NCBI GenBank assembly: GCA_038503075.1
Contig: JBCAML010000005.1
Coordinates: 1,798,001-1,862,000 of the forward strand
Source of the DNA: Gyromitra esculenta
Taxonomy: Eukaryota > Ascomycota > Pezizomycetes > Pezizales > Discinaceae
DNA length: 64,000 nt
Direction of reading: 5' to 3'
The position numbers were made by a program, and so were the translations under genes. The notes beneath the pieces were generated by a model. That model had not been told where the DNA came from. It worked only from the letters and a program-made list of their open reading frames with translations, and did no database searches. Positions within the stretch are counted from its first letter, which is position 1. Each line of letters starts with the position of its first letter. This document shows positions 10,974 to 23,204 of this stretch, one piece after another.

Positions 10974-13900
10974 CTAGTAAACATAGTAGTATATTTCTAA
11001 ATCTATATCGCTGTTTACCAGCCAGGTCTTTGAATTTAGTTGCTTGTTTTCTTCAACTAACTGAACTGGACCTTCAATGCTCTCAATGGAAGTGATAAAT
11101 CGATCTCTTCGGTTCAACTCCACTTCAACAAATCCGTGAGCAGGATTTGGCTTGCTGGTTTTATTAAAAAACTTTGTACCTTGCACCATTGTGAACCCAA
11201 GCTCTTGTGGCTTCCTCACCAATACCTTCTTTCCTTGAACCAAATAAACTTGCTCAACCATCGGTACTGTCTCTGGTGTCACCAGAGAATCTTTCAGAAG
11301 CCATGATGGTGGCCTGCAGCCAAAATATAGAAGAGGGAAACATGCCTTTCGCCCCTGAAAACTATCCACCTCATGATCGTCAAATTGTTGAACCCAAACC
11401 GAGTGATCCGTGGACCTTCCTTCTTCCTTCCTTTTTCCACCTTTGGGACACTTAAGTAGCTGTTTCTTGATTGTGTCTGGACCCTGAAAAGGATAGTACC
11501 AGCATGACACTTCGTTGTATAGATTGATTTTGATCTCTTTGAACTCTTCGCCACCTAATTTATCCACCAATCCCCGCCCCCACTTACTTATGAGCCAATC
11601 ATGGAAACGCCAACCTAGGTCTGCGATTCCATAAAGTTCCTCTGCTCTTTTCAAGGTTATCAAAATTGCAAGTTTTGCTACTAGGCGGGGAGCAGGTGAC
11701 CGATTCACCCACCACTTCTCAGGTACCATCGGAACATCAGATTGTGGTACTTTGTTTTGATGTTGTTTCTGCCTTCCCGCCCGTGTAGTTGTGCATCAGG
11801 TTTCCTTGTCCTGCAACTGCAGTATGTTTGTAGTCTCAGATCTGTAGTATCCCCGTACAGCAAGGTACTCCAAAGTCTGGACCATATATGACAACCCTAA
11901 TTGGCGGTCATTAAAAGGCAGAATCTGTGTTTCATGATTGACATGATTAGATGCTCAGTATGCGTCTTTGACGCGCTCAACATGAAGTAATTCCGATATA
12001 TCTGTTGAATAATTGTCTGGCGCACCCATGTGATGGATATTCTCGCTAATATGACTGGCTAGATGCATCTTTCGGAACAAGAAGTGGTTGATCTCCGTCT
12101 CAAGTCTTTTCTTCTCTGCTTGCTTCCTCTTCTCAGACCATGTCGAACCGTTTTCCATGAGTAATTTTTCCCATTGAGTGTTGAATGGTGTGGTCCTCAC
12201 TGCAGTTGCCCTGGTCCCTTGAAATACCGCTTTGAAGATATAGAACGTTGAGAGCTCTTTCTGCAACAGAGAGAGTGAATAGTCTGAGTGACTTCATTGT
12301 TATAAGATTAAAACTAGCTCACACAACGCCCTGACGCACTTTAGGGCTTCCAGCTCTTCTTGACTCTTTGCTCTGACGGCGCAAGGCTTCGGGGCCAGTA
12401 GAGGACCTACAGTAACCAGAAAAAAGTGCACCATGGTTCGTATCTCTTTCCCTGGCCATTGGCTAACGTCTCGGTAGGTCCTGCAGAACCATTGGAATCA
12501 TGGGTATGCAGGCATCAATTTGAATCGCTTGTTGTATTTTTGGTACAGCTTTCTCGATTTGAGAAAGGGTATCAGCCACTCCACGAGCTTTTTCATGAGC
12601 CCAAGATAGAATTGACCGAGGATATCGACAATCCATAACTTATATACGTTGCACAGTAGATAGCTCCAGAGTGGATTGTCGACAGGTAATACCATTTTCT
12701 CACTCAGACGGCGAAAGGAATCCTCACGTATTTCGGTAGATGTGGTCCGGGACCTTGCAATCAGTTCATGATATTCCTCGTGTTCCCTCTCCTGACCACA
12801 AGTTGGACCATTATCATGCCCCATTTGAGTGACTGGGATCTCACAGGATGGGCAAGCTCCGTTCTTTATGCGTGCAATAATAATGTGTTCTTGATAATCA
12901 GCAACCCATGCAGCAATTACCGGGAAGCAGGGACGGACCTTTCCATCCGAGCAATCCCATTCAAATCCCGGACCCTTCAAATCAAGGTCTTTGATGCTCC
13001 TGAAAACCTCATCAAAAGCTGTATGCCAGGAAGCATGTATGGCGCCACTTTCCAGGTCTTTGGCAGGTATGGGAAGTAGGGCAAGTAAGATCCACACCAT
13101 TTTCGATCTCTCACACGGAACCTCTTTGTTGATGTTACCAAGAGTTATGTAAAGCGGCCAGGCAGATTTATCTCCTGAAATGTTTGTCAGAGAGGTCTTG
13201 TCGGAAGTGCAAATGAGAGGTATAAGGGTTCCACCGTCAGGGATGTTGCCTTGTGTTTCCCACCACCAGTCTACAGGATACATTTCCTTGTAAATCCACC
13301 GACTCTGTAAATCATAGTAGCAAACTGGCTCATATGTTGTATGGTCCGCGAAAGGGAGATGACCAAGAAGATGTTTGACACATTCCAAGAGATTCCATGT
13401 GTAGAGAGTGCCAATTGGCAGCTGCTTTTTAACCCAGCTATCGCCGCCTAGGCCAAAATCGATGTTTTCTAGTTTTTCCCAAAGCTCGTCGGTGGTTTGA
13501 AAGAACTTACAGTGGTCCGCGTCAAGCCCTCGGTCCATGTACAAATTGATCGCCGCTTTCGTAAGCCCATTTTCAAGCATTCAGTGAGCGAGTTCAAAGT
13601 CTTTGTCATTCACAAAAGGGTACCACGGGTTCCAGTTTTCCTCCAGATGCTTCTTATACAGTCCTTTTGCCAGATCATACGATCTGCCTGCACAGTCAGG
13701 TCCTTCAGCAGATGTATACCACAACGTTTTTGTTGGGTCCGGTGAACACGTCAGGTCCGGGTTTTCTGGTTTGAGGTTCACTTCCGCTTCTTCAACTCGG
13801 ATTTCTTCACCAAGATCTTCATTGAGATCGTAGGTCTCTGGTTGGCAGTCGTACTCCACTACCCTCTATCAGCACAGTTATCCACGATCAATAAGGGCAA

Positions 13901-14174
13901 ATTAGGTTATACCATCTTCCCAATCACAGTCATTTAAACTCCAGTCATATACACTCGTGGATGTAGCTTCTTTAGGGACTACTTATTTGTCGTCAGAATC
14001 CCAAAGGTTCCAGTGGTACACAGTCAGGAGTAATACCATAGGGGTTTGCTGACAATGAACATCAGGCTGGTCCGCTAACTTAGCCTCAGAGCAGTATTTA
14101 AGATGAAGCTGTAGACTGCGGGAAGACTTGCATCTCTTTCTGCAGTAGAAGCATGAGGCAGCTGGCATTGTCAT
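10974..14174 (-). pseudogene. Plavaka-type (KDZ superfamily) transposase, broken
   Basis: Transposase of the Kyakuja-Dileera-Zisupton superfamily, Plavaka branch. Reading on the minus strand: a first exon at 14174 downwards has a C2H2-like head (CFYCRKRCKSSRSLQLHLKYC). Then 13859-12498 carries the core with LICTSDKTSLTN and GDKSAWPLYITLGNI, WILLALLPIPAK, AAWVADYQEH, CPSCEIP and NPLWSYLLCNVYKLW..D. The stretch 12266-11955 has FRKMHLASHISENI..MGAPDNYSTDISE, and 11729-10974 is the C-terminal part with WKWG-type basic residues. These match the family's usual order. The frame is broken by TGA at 13581-13583 (FELAH*MLENGL), where relatives have Trp, so one TGG-to-TGA change explains it. Other breaks may be introns. 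Terminal repeats were not found. Confidence 0.8.
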
Positions 14175-14910
14175 ATGGCTGTCTGTTTCGTGGTTGTGGG
14201 GTGGTTGTGGTTTTCATGTTTGCGTGACTTTCAAACTCTCTAAGGCACGTGACTGATGACAAACACGGAAGAAGCTAACCAAACCAATAATGTCACTTCT
14301 TGGCAGCGGGGTCTGCAACCCTATTCCACACCTTTGTGCATTTGCAACCACCAACGTCAAACCTCACAAACCCCTCACAAACACCAAGAATAGCAACTCG
14401 CTTCCCTTTGGGGGAGGTTTGCTTCTCTGAGTCAAACTCTCTCTTCAAACTGCCCATATATCACCTCTGTTTGCCTCCTCCGTCATTCATTGCCTGTGCG
14501 GGAGAGAGATGTTTCATACCCTCCCGCTTTCATGATGTCATGTTATCAAGAAGAGCACCATGCTTCTTCTGATCTTCATCCTCATATTTTTCAAGATGAA
14601 CCCTGTATCGCTGCTCTTTGGTACATGGGGTTGGACGAAAAGAGAGGTTATATAAACCTCGCTCTGCTCCCCTACTGATCAAAGCTCCAGATTCAGTAGA
14701 AACACAAGAAATTTACTATATTTGCCTTTTATATTAATTATGTTCAATTAAAATATTCGATCAATATCAACCTATATTCACTGTCGATTAAAGAGACTCT
14801 TCAGGTAGACCTCCTCCCACTTATACGCCAAACTAGATTAAAAGATAACTAACAGACAAACCCTTACCAAACACAGACCTCTACAAACCGCAGCCCCACC
14901 TAAGATCAAC
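14175..14910. other. Intergenic between Plavaka and the next ORF
   Basis: No gene recognised. It would hold the Plavaka 5' end, but no terminal inverted repeat was identified. Confidence 0.4.
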
Positions 14911-16650
14911 ATGGCAATCACTGGCCAAGAAATTGTCACAATGCTCGGATTCGCCTCCAAAAAGTAAGAGGAGTGGATGGGATTTATTGCACCATTCAAA
15001 GCCAACTTGCTTGGGTCCCGACCGGAAATATGCAAGGGTTACAAGTATTTCGAAGACACGGGGGAAAAGGCTAGCTGGGAGGCATGCATTCAAGAGATGT
15101 TCACCGCGTACCCCGACATTTGGAGTATGGATCATTTCCCAGGAGCAGTTGGGGCCAAATTGAGGGCCAAGTACATGCATGCGTTTCAGCTGGCACAAAC
15201 GAAGAAGGTGCATGCAAAGGCACCAAAGGCACCCAAAGAAATTGCTGTCTCGAGGAGTGTAACCCCCAAATGCACACTCGAAGACGACGACGCAGGAGCA
15301 AGCCCCTCAGCAAAGTTGGCAAAGATAGAGCATCCCCTTCTCGAATTTCCTACATTCATATGCGCCCTCAAATACTGAGAGAATGGCAAGATTGTCAGCT
15401 ATCAGGCGGTCCACGATTTCGAGGACCTAGTTAAGTGGATCCCGGAAGAGACTGAGTTAACCGACGCACTTCTTGTATGGGTAGATGTGCCAATTCATGA
15501 CCCTGAATTGGCTGTGCTGATGGGCAATGGTGCTGACGGAGAACCCATGAAATGTACTAGCACCCCCGTTACAAATCAGCGATCTTTGAACACCGCCATT
15601 ATCAATGCTCAATCGAATAGTGAGTTTGTCAGCACATTCAAGTACCTAGGCATCGATGTTTGCAGGCAAACAGGTAAGGAACCAATAGAAAATGTCATCC
15701 AAGCTTCGGCTGTAGACGAAAAAAAAGCGGAAGAAGCGGCGAAGGCGGAAGGTTGGGCTGCTGTAACGGACCCACATAACCGTTACCTGCAGTGAAGGAT
15801 AATAGTACCGGGCAAGCAGAGAGGTAGTAAGGATCAGCATGAGTGGTGTAGCTACCACGTGCTAGAAGATACCTGCTACCCTGCTGTTCCAATGGAGTGG
15901 AACCAGCAAGAATACCATTAGCTGACGAGTCATTGATATATCTCCAGTGATACCAAACACACGAAGCTCCTGTGGTGGCGTTCCCAATCCATCTGTGCAT
16001 GTACCAGGGGCCCAGAGCCATTGGTGCGGCAATAGGGAAACTATTAAGTGCAGGACACCTCACATGCAACAGTAGACTGATCAGCGCTGATTCCTGCTAC
16101 CAGCATAGGCATGGCATGCAGCTGGCAGATCTAGAAGGTCTAACTGGACAGGACAACCGAGGAGTGCCGGAGAGCACCAAAGTGATCATTTCCTGAATCC
16201 TGAGGTGCCCCGCCCACAATAGCTTGGCATGTTCTCAGGGTCATGACGGGCCCCCAGCAGAGTAGAACAGAAAGAGGACGGCGAGTCAGCAGCACTATAA
16301 AGATAGTGCATGACCCCACCATTTGTTGCTCTTCTTCCCAGTCTCATCAGGCAGAATACTACCAAGTAGTGCTCTTAAGATTATTGAGTACTTTGCACGA
16401 AAATACTCTTAACATCTCAACCTGATTTCTTGTATTGGCAACGGCCGTATTCCTATACCTATTCCTACTATAGAGCAGTAGGGCTACCCCCGTTACACAT
16501 GCATGGCCTCTTGGATGACGATCTCACTTATGAGGAAATAATCAACGTACAGAGTACGTGAGTCACCGAGTTCTCATAGTCTGAGCACCAGGGAGATCAG
16601 GGCAGCTTCGGTGGTAGCGCGGACATGCCAGGTGAGGGTACCACTGCACA
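14911..16650 (+). pseudogene. Unknown ORF, two stops, split by a solo LTR
   Basis: Not recognised. One frame starts at ATG 14911 (MAITGQEIVTMLGFASKK) and runs to 15761 with two in-frame stops: TAA after FASKK at about 14965 and TGA at 15376-15378. Visible traits are a helical N-terminal third, a basic Lys/Ala linker (KKVHAKAPKAPKE), an acidic DDDA patch and an Ala/Glu/Lys-rich end (EKKAEEAAKAEGWAA). The LTR at 15762-16497 then interrupts. Immediately after it the frame can resume as MHGLLDDDLTYEEIINVQ before further stops. Joining 15761 to 16498 keeps the frame, which supports interruption rather than a natural end. It may be a captured or transposon-borne gene. Confidence 0.45.
15762..16497 (+). 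mobile_element. Solo LTR, 736 bp, TGTAACGG..CCGTTACA (family 3)
   Basis: Canonical TG..CA ends with a perfect 8-bp terminal inverted repeat (TGTAACGG at 15762, CCGTTACA ending at 16497). A TATA box (CACTATAAAGATAG near 16290) is followed by a CT-rich start-site-like stretch, as in the U3-R of an LTR. The flanking 5-mers (GCTGC and CATGC) do not form a clean duplication. The first 225 bp recur at 9626-9850. Confidence 0.7.
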
Positions 16651-17929
16651 CCCTATTATTGTCTAACTTCATGCACCTGCCACTTTTCTTTGTAGTAACT
16701 TCGCTTTCTATATCATTTCTTCGTAGTACTTCTTTCTCGGTTGACTATCTTGTTCTGGTAGGGATTTACAAATCTATTTAGGTTGGGGAATTATTTTCAT
16801 CAAAATCTATGGCACTCGTGGTGGAATTGTCTTTGGTATTCGGATTCCAACCGGTCTATGAGGATAGGTAAACACCCACATCTCTTGGTTTATATAGTAA
16901 CATTTTACGAACTAATGCATTGTCTTCTTGGGGATTTTAATCTATTTTTTATGGGGTCTCTTAAGTATTATTGCAGGGGGGGTTTCTTTGTAGAGGATAT
17001 GTAGTACTCGTGGTATTATTTCTTAAAGTCCAGCGGAGGGTCCTCAGGTGTTGGTAACTATTTTACACATCTATTCTTTTCTCATTGGATTTCTTACGTA
17101 TCGCTAGGTGTTTTGTTTTTTTCTGCAGGATAGGTAGCGGTGGTGATATTATTTTATTACTTTGACGTCCGGTGGAGGGTCCACAGTTACTAACTATTTT
17201 GTACATCAACTCATTTCTCAATTCACTCCTTCGCTTATATTTCCCTTATTAGGCAGCTCTAAGCTCCCGTAAGGAATTAAAGGACTCACGACTTGGAAAC
17301 TGAGCTTTGACTGTCTCTGATGCGTGACTCAGTCGAAAAATTTACACACCATGTTATATTTGGGACCTATGGTCCTACACCACACAATCTACTCTTGCCA
17401 TGAGACAGTTCCCCTTTTCCAAACTATACCGTGCAGTTTTAACGATATGGAACATAAACCAACAAAAAAATGGAGAGTGATGACTCGGACAGTACGAGGA
17501 CAGTCCAACAGTCTGCCGGCATGTGTGACATTCACAAAAACATCAGGGAATCCATCTAACTGTTATACCTATTGGTAACTTAGTAGATTAAGACTTGAGT
17601 TCTCTTACGATGCACACATATGGACTAGCGTTCAATCCCCGACCATGTCGGTTATTATTAATCATGGTTGATTCTTAATAAGATTCAGATTGGATGTTTG
17701 GTTTCTTTGTGTCATCAATGGCTGACTCTTTCGATCAACACTTCCCCGATTCGCTTATACTTTGTGTCGCCGGTTAATTCCGACTATCACGCCATACGAT
17801 AATGAGAGGGGTAGGAGTGAAGGAAAGCGTTCAGGGTCTATGGGATTTCTCCATGTTAGTTCATGTTATTACATAGCCTTTGTATTTGACGCTTGACTAC
17901 TATAAGTAGTCCAGGGTTCTACCATTGAG
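16651..17929. other. Intergenic with irregular repeats
   Basis: No gene. A loose tandem structure is visible at 16990-17200: ACTCGTGGT..ATTATTTCTT, GTCC-GYGGAGGGTCC, CAGTTACTAACTATTTTG-ACATC, about 140 bp apart, roughly two copies. Confidence 0.4.
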
Positions 17930-18470
17930 AAGGGTCTTCTTCCTGATCATTAGCAAAGAAGAACGAGCATTATCAATATAATATTGTATAGCTTAGCGGT
18001 ATACGACTGTCATTCATACTCTCAAGGTCCTGTGTTCGTTTCATCTTCAAGTAATACTTTCTTCATGCAAAGAATCCTTTATTTCATCAAGAGACTTTGT
18101 TGTTGCTTCACACGACACAAACCCAAAAGTCACAACGCGTCCACAACAGGCCTCGTCCTTCCAGATTGGTTAGACGACGAGTATATTCGAACGAACAAGA
18201 TACCAAACAAGCAAAGCAAGCGATATTCAAACTATACCCAGGGCCAAGGACCCTTCAGCGTTAGTTATTAAACCTTACTATTGGAAGTTCTTCTCGGAAC
18301 CTTGCTCAATCCCTACTTTGAACCCTACGGTTATCTAAGAATCAGTCACGACTTGTGCCTGTGTATTGTGTTGCGTATAGCAACCGGGCAGGTTATAGAG
18401 TCTAGATTGTTATCTAAAGCTTCTTGGAGATTTCCTGTGCGGTAAGAAGTACCGGTCTTACACTAACGCG
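17930..18470 (+). repeat. LTR-like direct repeat, copy 2 (family 2)
   Basis: Same-orientation match to 9141-9480, with about 200 bp extra in the middle. A TATA-like CTACTATAAGTAG lies just upstream at 17898. It includes GTTAGTTATTAAACCTTAC and GGTTATAGAGTCTAGATTGTTATCTAAAGC. Ends were not defined. Confidence 0.5.
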
Positions 18471-19513
18471 TGACTTAGGGGCCGGCAAACCTCGCAAAGG
18501 AACACGCTCGAAACAACATTCAACGCAAGCATCTCCGAATACCCGAATCTCACATGGTCAGAGCTCAATACCAGGGGAGTCATGGTGGTCTCAGAGGTCA
18601 CCAACTGCTGTAAACCGTGGGCGTTCCACAAGTAGCACACAATGACAAAGCGATTCAAGTGCTTCAAATACAGATACAGATATACTGTGTAGGGCTGCTC
18701 GAAGCCAATAGGTACCGTACTTACCTGGATAGGAAAATAACATGCTAAACAAAAATAAGGCGGATCATGTCAGGAGAATATCTCACATAAATTGGATTAG
18801 ACAGTTAAACGCATGATATCAACCTCCCAAAAGCGTTCAGGGACGTTCATAACTAGCGTACGGTCCAGTAAACGAGCTTCTACAGTCGTATCCCCACCCA
18901 ATTCGCGTCCGATCCACGGCACGTCCACCTCTTCCAGCCGCCACAAGACCAGAAATGAAGACAATACTAGTGAAAGCAACGGGAACGACAGATCTGTCTC
19001 ACGATGATTTCCTCGTCGGAGAATGATACCGATTGAAAATATAGGAACATTTAACATAGCTAATATACTTATCCAGGGCTTTGTTCTTGCTAAGACCCCT
19101 TAGCCCAACTCAAAATCTCGTGAGGATATGATAAATGAGTGCTGGAAAGATTCAATTACATGTTTGATTGGATCTTTGGTTGGTAACATGTCTCAAGCCC
19201 CTGACGTAGTTTCCGTCTCGCTCATATGTATCCCTCGCGATTTATTCCCAAGCTAGACAGTCCGTGGTTGCTGATGCGGTTTCTAGTTAACGAAAAGAGT
19301 GTCCAACGTACATGGATACCTGGTAGATTCAATTAAAAAATCTGTCATTCTCGATTAAGTTTAGACCTTCAGGATCCAATGAAATGCAAGGATCAGGTGA
19401 AAACCCTACTTGAAAATGATGCCTTTGCCGGGAAGTAGGTGAGAGTGGTACGTCGGACGAAACGTAGACCACTATCGACCAACCCTTAAGCTTATTGATG
19501 ACAGGATGGTACA
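18471..19513. other. Intergenic, no gene seen
   Basis: Short frames only. Nothing matches elsewhere in the window. Confidence 0.4.
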
Positions 19514-20044
19514 TTGGTGCTGGCCTACTTTAGTAGCCCGGCATTGTGCCATGCCGTAGTCAACTATTTCTTCAAGGAAGGCTGTGTACCTCAACATGCC
19601 AAATTACGAAGTTACTTTCGCCCTCTTAGATGGAAAACAATCATAATCACAGCAACGGCAATATCATGCGCACTACAAGAGTATGCAAGCAAAGGTGTTA
19701 AACACAGGCCAGTGATTGAGTTTAGCCAGTAAATGTTTTCAAGTACGATCATCTCAGCTATAGTGATGATTCTCGCGCTAACCTACACAGTGGTGTGTAT
19801 CCGATTACAAAACACAGCCAAAGAACTTACCCCTGGACGGCAACAAAAACTACTCGATTGGTACAACAAAAAGGTCGTAAAACGAATGTTGGAGAGGAAT
19901 GACCCTTCTCTCAGGCGAGTGAAAGGTTATAAGGATGAGGTAGGAGACTTTACCGGGAATCTAGTTGACAGCAACGGAGATAATGATGGTGGGAACATGG
20001 AAGGAAATTGGGATAGCAACAGTGAAGGGTCCGAGAAGAGTTAG
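19514..20044 (+). pseudogene. DUF6532-like fragment, one in-frame stop
   Basis: Function unknown. A single frame starts near 19514, meets TAA at 19730-19732 (VIEFSQ*MFSSTI) and continues to 20044. The N-terminal half has YFFKEGCVP..KLRSYFRP and IIITATAISCALQEY, followed by an EFS motif. This recalls DUF6532 proteins, abundant beside transposons in mushrooms and some truffles, which have FF...P..I..P.(L/I)A.(V/T)ATAI.(C/A)AL.EW. The second half has a hydrophobic segment (IISAIVMILALTYTVV) not typical of DUF6532, so the match is tentative. The tail is acidic (GDNDGGNMEGNWDSNSEGSE). Confidence 0.35.
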
Positions 20045-20192
20045 CATCAAACCAATATTGCAAGGAAGACTTTAAAGACAAAGGGGGGTAGAATAATCCA
20101 ATTTGGAAAACGGAAGGGATGATGTAGCAAGGCGCAAATGCAGGATGTGTATAATAGAGAAAGGAATAAAAAGAACAAAACCCTGCATAGCT

Positions 20193-20204
20193 AGAATAAA
20201 TGCT
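20193..20204 (+). repeat. Left 12-bp target-site duplication of NLR-A copy 2
   Basis: AGAATAAATGCT occurs here directly before the element's first bases (CATCCTTCATCCC) and again at 32669-32680 directly after its A-rich tail. This brackets a 12.4-kb composite insertion as one original target-primed event. Confidence 0.85.
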
Positions 20205-20370
20205 CATCCTTCATCCCAGCTACAACCTCTCCGATTGAAAGTTCACCACCACTGTTTGCGTTGTAAAGGCGTTACACAGAGCCAAAAGTCTTTAGCACTT
20301 CAGCGTCATTTCATTACCCCGCTCCCAAAAAGAAGTTGGATCCTTGTTTTAACAACACCACTCCAATCGC

Positions 20371-21782
20371 ATGTCTTCAGAAGACACAGCCAGAATCTTC
20401 ACACCACTCTTCCCCTCTCTCCAAGGAGGTGAAGCCTCTACCACTTGTGCTTCCTCTGAAACTGCGATGGTGGAACCAAGAACCCCCTCATCATCGAAAC
20501 GGCAGAGAGCCGACACCTCTCCTCCATCACCACCTGTCTTTTCCCACCCCACTAATTAGATCTCTATGATTCAAAATAAGGATAATGGGATTACAGGAGC
20601 CCCCATGACCCTCAAGACAGTTAGTCAGTTCCTCACAAAGGATGACGAACTGAATGTCATCCACTTCACCTCCTTCCTTAACATGATCAAGCATCTACAA
20701 GGCGAGATAACCCTACTGAAAGAGGCTGCTAAGAGTCCAGTACCTCTTCCTGACATGTTCTCAGAGTCTCCAACTCTGAGCAAACAAGAGTGCATGCACC
20801 TTCTCACAGTAGGGAAAGCAGCGCCCCCAGCCCCACCTGCACCCTTCAGTGCACCTCCTCCTCCTGCACCTGCTGCTGCTATTCCAGCTCCTCCTGCCCC
20901 AAAGCCTCTGCAATGGGCTCAGGTGGCTGCCAGCAAACCCAAGAGAAAACCCCAACCATCAAAGGCCAAACAGGCTGCAAGTGCACCTGCCCCTAAAACT
21001 TCTTCCTCTCCTCCCTCAACATCTCCCAACATGCACGCTCATCGTTTGATCGTCAAACGTGACGGCACTCCCATCTCTCAAGCGACACCCATGGAACACA
21101 GAGATACACTTAACTCTGCCATTTGTTCCATCACCATCCAGTCTGTGGCAATAGACACACATTCCCAGAATGTGTCGTTGATGGTCATGAACAACATGTT
21201 TGCCAACACTCATTACAGGGAAAGTTGGTTAATTTCTTCACCTAATCCCAGGAGCTCGCTCCCTACACCTTGACGAACCATTGCATCAACTTGTTGTACA
21301 TGGTATTCCCACCTCTATGGAGCCCGCTGCCATTCAGCAAGAACTCTGCAACTTCAACCCCAGCCTCACTATGGACACACCTCCAAGGTGGCTCACCCTA
21401 CCAGAAAAAGGAAGAGGAAAAATAGTTTCCTCCATTGTTATCACACTCTCCGGCCCCAAAGCTAATGAGATCGCCAACCGCACTCGTTTATCTGCCTTTT
21501 CTACCACTGTTAGATCTGAACGCAAACTCCGCTTCGGACCCTCCACCCAGTGCTTCTAATGCCACAAATTTGGACACCACACAAACAAATGCCCCAATCA
21601 ACCATGCTGTCGATGGTGTGTTGGACTCCATCCCACTGCAGCTCATACCTGCCCCACACTCTCTTGCTCAACTAAAGGCCGACCCTGCTCTCACACGCTT
21701 GTTAAGTGTGTTAACTGCGACGGACCCCATGAGTCACACCTGAACAGCTGCCTATCACGCCCTCCTAAGGCTTCACCGCCCC
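20371..21782 (+). pseudogene. NLR-A ORF1, copy 2, several disabling changes
   Basis: Homologous to the intact 480-aa ORF at 34478-35920. ATG 20371 opens the frame. TAG at 20557-20559 stops it, and the same frame continues from 20566. A small insertion near 21225 (CAGGGAAAGTTGG) shifts the frame, which resumes at 21281. The first zinc knuckle is hit where CTCCCAATGTCAC became CTTCTAATGCCAC, two C-to-T changes, one creating TAA at 21557-21559. Beyond it the knuckle residues continue until LTR copy c. Confidence 0.7.
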
Positions 21783-22196
21783 TCTCACGGTTGTGTCTTC
21801 TTTTGAGGTCTTTGGTATCCCCGAAGATGAGCAGTGCTACTCAAGATAGGAAACAACACGTCCGAGGAGTGTGGAGTTTCTACAAGTTCTACAGTGGGGT
21901 CTAACTCAAGGCGAGTGAAGTGTAGCGACAAGGACAGCGACAGCGAGGGTTCTGAGGTAGATCCAAAGTAGTATTAAATAATACAGGTAGAAGTGAAACG
22001 AGAATGTTGCTTAAGGAAGGAAAGGAAAACTACAACAACGATAAAACTATCTTCCTTATATACCCCGCTTTTCCTTCCCGTGACCCATAACCGAACATAA
22101 CCGAAAGACAAAGACATTATTACCAAAAGAAAACCCATAGTTCATTACCACCATTCTAACCGAACCGTAACCCATTATCCGTCTTCATCTGTGAAA
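21783..22196 (-). mobile_element. Solo-LTR-like repeat, copy c (5-bp TSD GCCCC)
   Basis: A 414-bp unit, TCTCACGG..CTGTGAAA on the plus strand, inserted near the ORF1 3' end of NLR-A copy 2. GCCCC duplications lie at 21778-21782 and 22197-22201. The strand is inferred from the TATA-like block read in reverse (GCGGGGTATATAAGG). Confidence 0.8.
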
Positions 22197-22506
22197 GCCC
22201 CCTCCAGCAGAAGACCAGATGGACCTTTAGGTCATTTTACTTTTACTCTCCCAACCCCAACTAACTTTGATTGGAGTCTTCTCCTGGCCGCTTTTTACTT
22301 GCGTTGTGGCTTTGCTATGGACTTTCCTCTATTATTTCTCATTGTTTCTTTGGCTGTTGTTGGTTTGTTGCTTTACTCTCATAGGTATACGTTGTCAACT
22401 ATCCCTGCACTGTTCAGTCGTTTATCGCAGGAACATCGTTTTGTTCTTTTGGAAGTACTTGGTTCACTTTTCTTTTGTGTTTTCTCTTGTTACCCAGGTG
22501 GATAAG

Positions 22507-22926
22507 TCTCACGGTTGAGTCCCTCGTTAAGCCCTTCAGTATCCCTGAAGGTGAGCAGTGCTACTTAATGAGGTATCAACGTGTTCAAAGAGTGCAGCGT
22601 TTCTACAGGTCCTACGGTGGGTATACTTCAAGGCGAAGTATCGGCGATGTTTCACAGTGACAGCGAGGGTTCTGAGGTAGAACCAAGATAGTATTTAGAA
22701 CAATACAAGTAGAAGTGGAACGAGAACGTTGCTTAAAGAAAGAAGAAGAAGAATACAAAAACAACTAAAAACTCCCTACTTAAATACCCCGCTTTCCCGT
22801 GACACAAACCAATAGTTCAAATAACAACCGAAACCTAACCGAACAACAAAGCCATTATACCCAAAGAAATCCTTCATAAGTACCGACAACTTCTTCCTAA
22901 CCTATTACCGGGTTCCATCCGTGAAA
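22507..22926 (-). mobile_element. Solo-LTR-like repeat, copy d (5-bp TSD ATAAG)
   Basis: A 420-bp unit, TCTCACGG..CCGTGAAA on the plus strand, with ATAAG at 22502-22506 and 22927-22931. The empty site is visible in copy 1 of NLR-A (GGATAAGGGTG at 7101), so ends and duplication are exact. Confidence 0.85.
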
Positions 22927-23204
22927 ATAAGGGTGTTTACTTGGTGGGGATTGGTTTTTTGACTATATAACCTTTGTGTTGCATAAGTGGTTTTGTACCT
23001 AGAAACTAGTTTTTGATAACCTATTTGTGGGACCGCTGGGCCAGGGCAGGGTAACTATCCTTGGCGTGTTACCCGTCCTTCGATTTTCTGTTTGCTCCAG
23101 CCACCCCTAACGAAGTCAACACCTTGCCTATACATCACCACATCTTATGCCCGCCCATCAACTCTCAATCCAAAGCTTTTCTCCTACGCCTCAAGCTCTT
23201 CTCT

